64,000 nucleotides of DNA. Source: JAJTFW01 sp046330075. Lineage in GTDB: Bacteria; Bacteroidota; Bacteroidia; AKYH767-A; OLB10. The position numbers were made by a program, and so were the translations under genes. The notes under the pieces were generated by a model. That model saw nothing but the letters and a program-made list of their open reading frames with translations. It was not told where the DNA came from and did not search any database. Below are positions 62,401-64,000 of this stretch, piece after piece; positions within the stretch are counted from its first letter, which is position 1; every line of letters begins with the position of its first letter. The stretch covers positions 1 through 64,000 of the forward strand of contig JAXLTL010000010.1 in the NCBI GenBank assembly GCA_046330075.1, given 5' to 3'.

Positions 62401-64000
62401 CAACGGTTGTACAACGAAAGATTCAGTACGGATTGTGCTCAGTCCTGTGCCAACAGCCGCTGCCGGGAACGATGTTATTTTCTGTTCGGGGCAGAGTGCA
62501 ACACTCGGAGGTTCACTGGTGAGCGGATACAATTACAGCTGGTCACCTTCTACCGGGCTCAGTTCAGCAACAACTGCACAGCCATCGGTTACGCTAACCA
62601 ATACGACGCTGGTATTCGACACAACTGCATATGTGGTAACTGCCAACTGGTTTGGTTGCATCGACCGGGACACTGTACTGGCCATTGTTAAACCGTTACC
62701 GGTTTCCGAGGCAGGCAACAACACGAGCCTTTGTAACGGCGATACATTAACGTTAGGAACCGGTCCGACAGCAGGATATACATACAGCTGGTCGCCCTCT
62801 ACCGGACTCAACACAACTACTTCATCCAGTCCATTGCTTACGGTAAGCAATCCGGGGCCCGGAGTGATTTCGCAATATTATGTTGTTACCACAACCTGGA
62901 ACGGATGTACCACACGTGACAGTGCCAATATCACGATCAACCCGTTACCGGTTGTAACAAGCAACGCTTCCATCAACCCGATTTGCTTCGGACAATCGAC
63001 ACAACTTACCGGAAGTGGCGCAACTACTTATAACTGGGCCTTGTTGACTTCACCGGGAACTTCGATTGGTACTTCAGCAAACATCACAGTTTCACCTGTT
63101 GTCACCACTTCCTATATAGTAACCGGCACCAGCAGTGCAACCTGTGTGAATTCGGATACCATTACGGTAACCGTAAATCAACTCCCTAACGTCTCTATCA
63201 CTGCCGTAAATGACACCATTTGTGCAGGTGATACCATTCAGCTGAATGCAGGAGGCGCAACGAATTATACCTGGGGAATTCTTGGCGGCGGCAGTATCGG
63301 ATCGGGGAACAGTATTTTTATTTCTCCGGCAGGAAATACAACTTACGTACTCTCCGGTACAGATGGTAATAACTGCAGTAATACAGACACCCTTGCTGTT
63401 ACTGTAAATCCCGCAGCAACTGTAAACGGTATAACCGGCACATTATCTCTTTGTCCCGGCGTAACAGGTGTCTCCTATTGGGTAAACAATCCGAACCCGT
63501 CCAGTACGTATTTCTGGACCATCAATAACGGTACGCTGAACAGTGGACAAGGAAACGACTCGGTGCTTGTAGACTGGAGCAATATTTCCGGTCCCGGCTC
63601 TGTTACAGTTATCGAAACAACTGATCTGGGTTGTTCATCTGATCCTGTGGTTTTACCTGTAACCATCAATGCTATCCTCACCCCTGCAGCGCCAACCGGC
63701 CCCACAGGACTTTGCGCGAATCAGGCACAAGGACAGATTTACAGTACATTAAATACTCCCGGCTCTACCTACAACTGGTTTGCGACAGGCGGTAATATTG
63801 TAAGCGGAAACGGCAGCTCCACCGTTACAGTTGACTGGACTACTGCCGGACCCGCCACCGTAGCACTCTGGTATGAGGAAACAAGTGTTACTGTCGATAC
63901 CGTATGCTTTGGTATTTCTGACACGATTTATGTCAATCTCAGTCCGGTACCAAACACAAGTGCAATAACCGGTGCTTCCGCAAGCTGTATCAACGACACC
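59435..64000 (+). CDS. Giant surface adhesin with alternating Ig/PKD-like repeats (runs off the window)
   Basis: From ATG 59435 the frame is open for 1522 codons to the last base, so the protein is longer. It has a signal peptide (VLIALLFSVQAQA). The N-terminal domain typical of Bacteroidota gliding-motility-associated adhesins follows (ATHLMGGNLSYEYLG ... YDYRVTLTIYRLCDPG). After about 320 residues of further beta-rich sequence come tandem Ig-like repeats of about 80 residues (about 505-1175). Each opens near NAGxDxxxC and contains YSWSPSTGLSS and a later TTxxNGC or xxWFGC. More PKD-like domains reach the window end (YNWALL, YTWGIL). The start is well supported by the signal peptide and promoter. 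A T9SS or gliding C-terminal domain is expected beyond the window. Confidence 0.85.
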   Translation, partial: MEYIQRVAFRYACVLIALLFSVQAQATHLMGGNLSYEYLGLNGTTGQYDYRVTLTIYRLCDPGSSNLPVSMDLGAYQDNSLNPSGDKDLLSVVSLPLISQQFITPPNANDSCTFLPSVCVEEGVYQGTISVPANSTGYYFIADRCCRNNNIANLDNPGGTGQAYFAQVPPPTTINNSPTFAVAPVPFICANDTVSVLNQAFDVNGDSLVYSFVTPYWGIADNANPNPGPPASYPWPIPAVSYAAGFSSAAPFGAGGYASIDPNTGLASYVSPTQGFYVVAVEISEYRNGVLIGVTRRDIQLIVITCPANPAPVLASGSATSYTIQEGQTLCFNVSLTDPNGDSLFMTPTGDVFNSLIVNPPATLSAATGSGSVTSQFCWSTACGQGRSTPYQFTAIVDDNGCPAKTTNVVYSITVQPPTQPTAITGPDTLCLNAASGISYNVTSVSGYTYNWLVTNGTQVSGTTTNTAGITFSGSGNAIVGVIANNPYGCKADTVFKSVYIKALPAANAGSDVDICNGASVTIGGASTPGMTYSWSPSTGLSSTTISNPTATIVNSGGAPASTTYILTTTQNGCSNTDTVVVTVNPTSLANAGSNIVLCSGNSAPMGSIPVGGNLYTWVPATGLSNSAIANPVISLTTTNAVPDTFQYAVIVENSFGCKDTDTVQVIVRPVPIAVAGTDVIFCSGGSANIGSSSTANYTYSWSPATGLSSSSTSNPSVTLTTTQTTNDTIPYIVTTTLFGCIDRDTVNVIVKPNPVSNAGANQNLCSGISGQLGTGTTSGYVYSWSPGTGLSSTVISNPQIILTNSTSTPDTSFYIVTTTLNGCVTSDSVQVIVSPVPTAAAGSDAVFCSGQSASLGSATTSGYTYQWTPTLGLNSATISNPVTSATNTGTVNDTIDYIVVTTWFGCRDSDTVMVVVKPLPVSNAGNDQLLCTGSTLNLGTGSTGGYTYNWTPSTGLSNTAISNPTLTLNITPGATSPDTLYYTVVTTLNGCTTKDSVRIVLSPVPTAAAGNDVIFCSGQSATLGGSLVSGYNYSWSPSTGLSSATTAQPSVTLTNTTLVFDTTAYVVTANWFGCIDRDTVLAIVKPLPVSEAGNNTSLCNGDTLTLGTGPTAGYTYSWSPSTGLNTTTSSSPLLTVSNPGPGVISQYYVVTTTWNGCTTRDSANITINPLPVVTSNASINPICFGQSTQLTGSGATTYNWALLTSPGTSIGTSANITVSPVVTTSYIVTGTSSATCVNSDTITVTVNQLPNVSITAVNDTICAGDTIQLNAGGATNYTWGILGGGSIGSGNSIFISPAGNTTYVLSGTDGNNCSNTDTLAVTVNPAATVNGITGTLSLCPGVTGVSYWVNNPNPSSTYFWTINNGTLNSGQGNDSVLVDWSNISGPGSVTVIETTDLGCSSDPVVLPVTINAILTPAAPTGPTGLCANQAQGQIYSTLNTPGSTYNWFATGGNIVSGNGSSTVTVDWTTAGPATVALWYEETSVTVDTVCFGISDTIYVNLSPVPNTSAITGASASCINDT

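Overview
The window looks like a chromosomal segment of a free-living member of the phylum Bacteroidota, probably an aerobic or microaerobic environmental lineage. Several signs point this way. Seven complete surface or secreted proteins end in a type IX secretion system (T9SS) type A sorting domain. Several genes sit behind the Bacteroidota-type -7 promoter box TAnnTTTG. DUF5686/carboxypeptidase-regulatory, DUF6132 and LytTR proteins are present, as is a TPR-membrane-cyclase protein. I cannot name a genus.

Layout. 1-1560: the tail of one gene, then two paralogous small lipoproteins and a possible 18-codon relict of a third. 1663-3263: a glutaryl-CoA dehydrogenase-type enzyme and a TerB-like protein, convergent. 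3450-7690: tRNA-Cys, a dense hairpin region, an AT-rich LamG/MopE T9SS protein, and a purine-only repeat tract. This block is bracketed by two copies of a 55-bp repeat, and a 12-bp piece of the tRNA 3' end recurs at its far side, so it may be an acquired cassette. 7943-19438: three large secreted proteins. They are a kelch/galactose-oxidase-like protein, a 2032-residue subtilisin-like multidomain protein with an ARALVN hexapeptide array, and a beta-propeller-like protein. 19688-22351: a TPR-adenylate cyclase and a LytTR response regulator, tail to tail with no gap.

22633-32881: a complex I operon, nuoABCD-HIJKLMN plus one small unknown gene. The NADH-oxidising module nuoEFG is missing, and a duplicated 48-bp repeat lies exactly where it would be. 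The machine should therefore accept electrons from ferredoxin, flavodoxin or another donor rather than from NADH, unless nuoEFG is elsewhere. 33083-40307: an unknown protein, a DUF5686 outer-membrane protein, a T9SS protein, an unknown protein, a Cys/Met-metabolism PLP enzyme and a small secreted protein. Repeat-rich gaps with an 8-bp period lie between some of them.

40351-45143: a compact minus-strand sulfur operon. In order of transcription it encodes SoxB-like thiosulfohydrolase, TsdA-like diheme cytochrome c, exported DsrE-like protein, outer-membrane porin and DUF6132 protein. No SoxYZ or SoxCD is seen. The set suggests periplasmic oxidation of thiosulfate or another reduced sulfur compound.

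45363-46100: a PolB-type 3'-5' exonuclease. 46237-54907: three tandem paralogous T9SS proteins of about 950 residues. Copies 2 and 3 share a 743-bp block with no base difference, which ends inside the start of the sorting domain and indicates recent gene conversion or module exchange. 54913-59282: housekeeping genes (DgkA, MarC, SRPBCC, DUF1569, a serine hydrolase, a geranylgeranyl-reductase-type flavoprotein). 59435-64000: a giant adhesin open to the window end, with alternating two-type Ig-like repeats.

The strongest candidates for something undescribed are the truncated Sox/Tsd/DsrE operon, the bracketed cassette beside tRNA-Cys, and the mosaic T9SS triplet.
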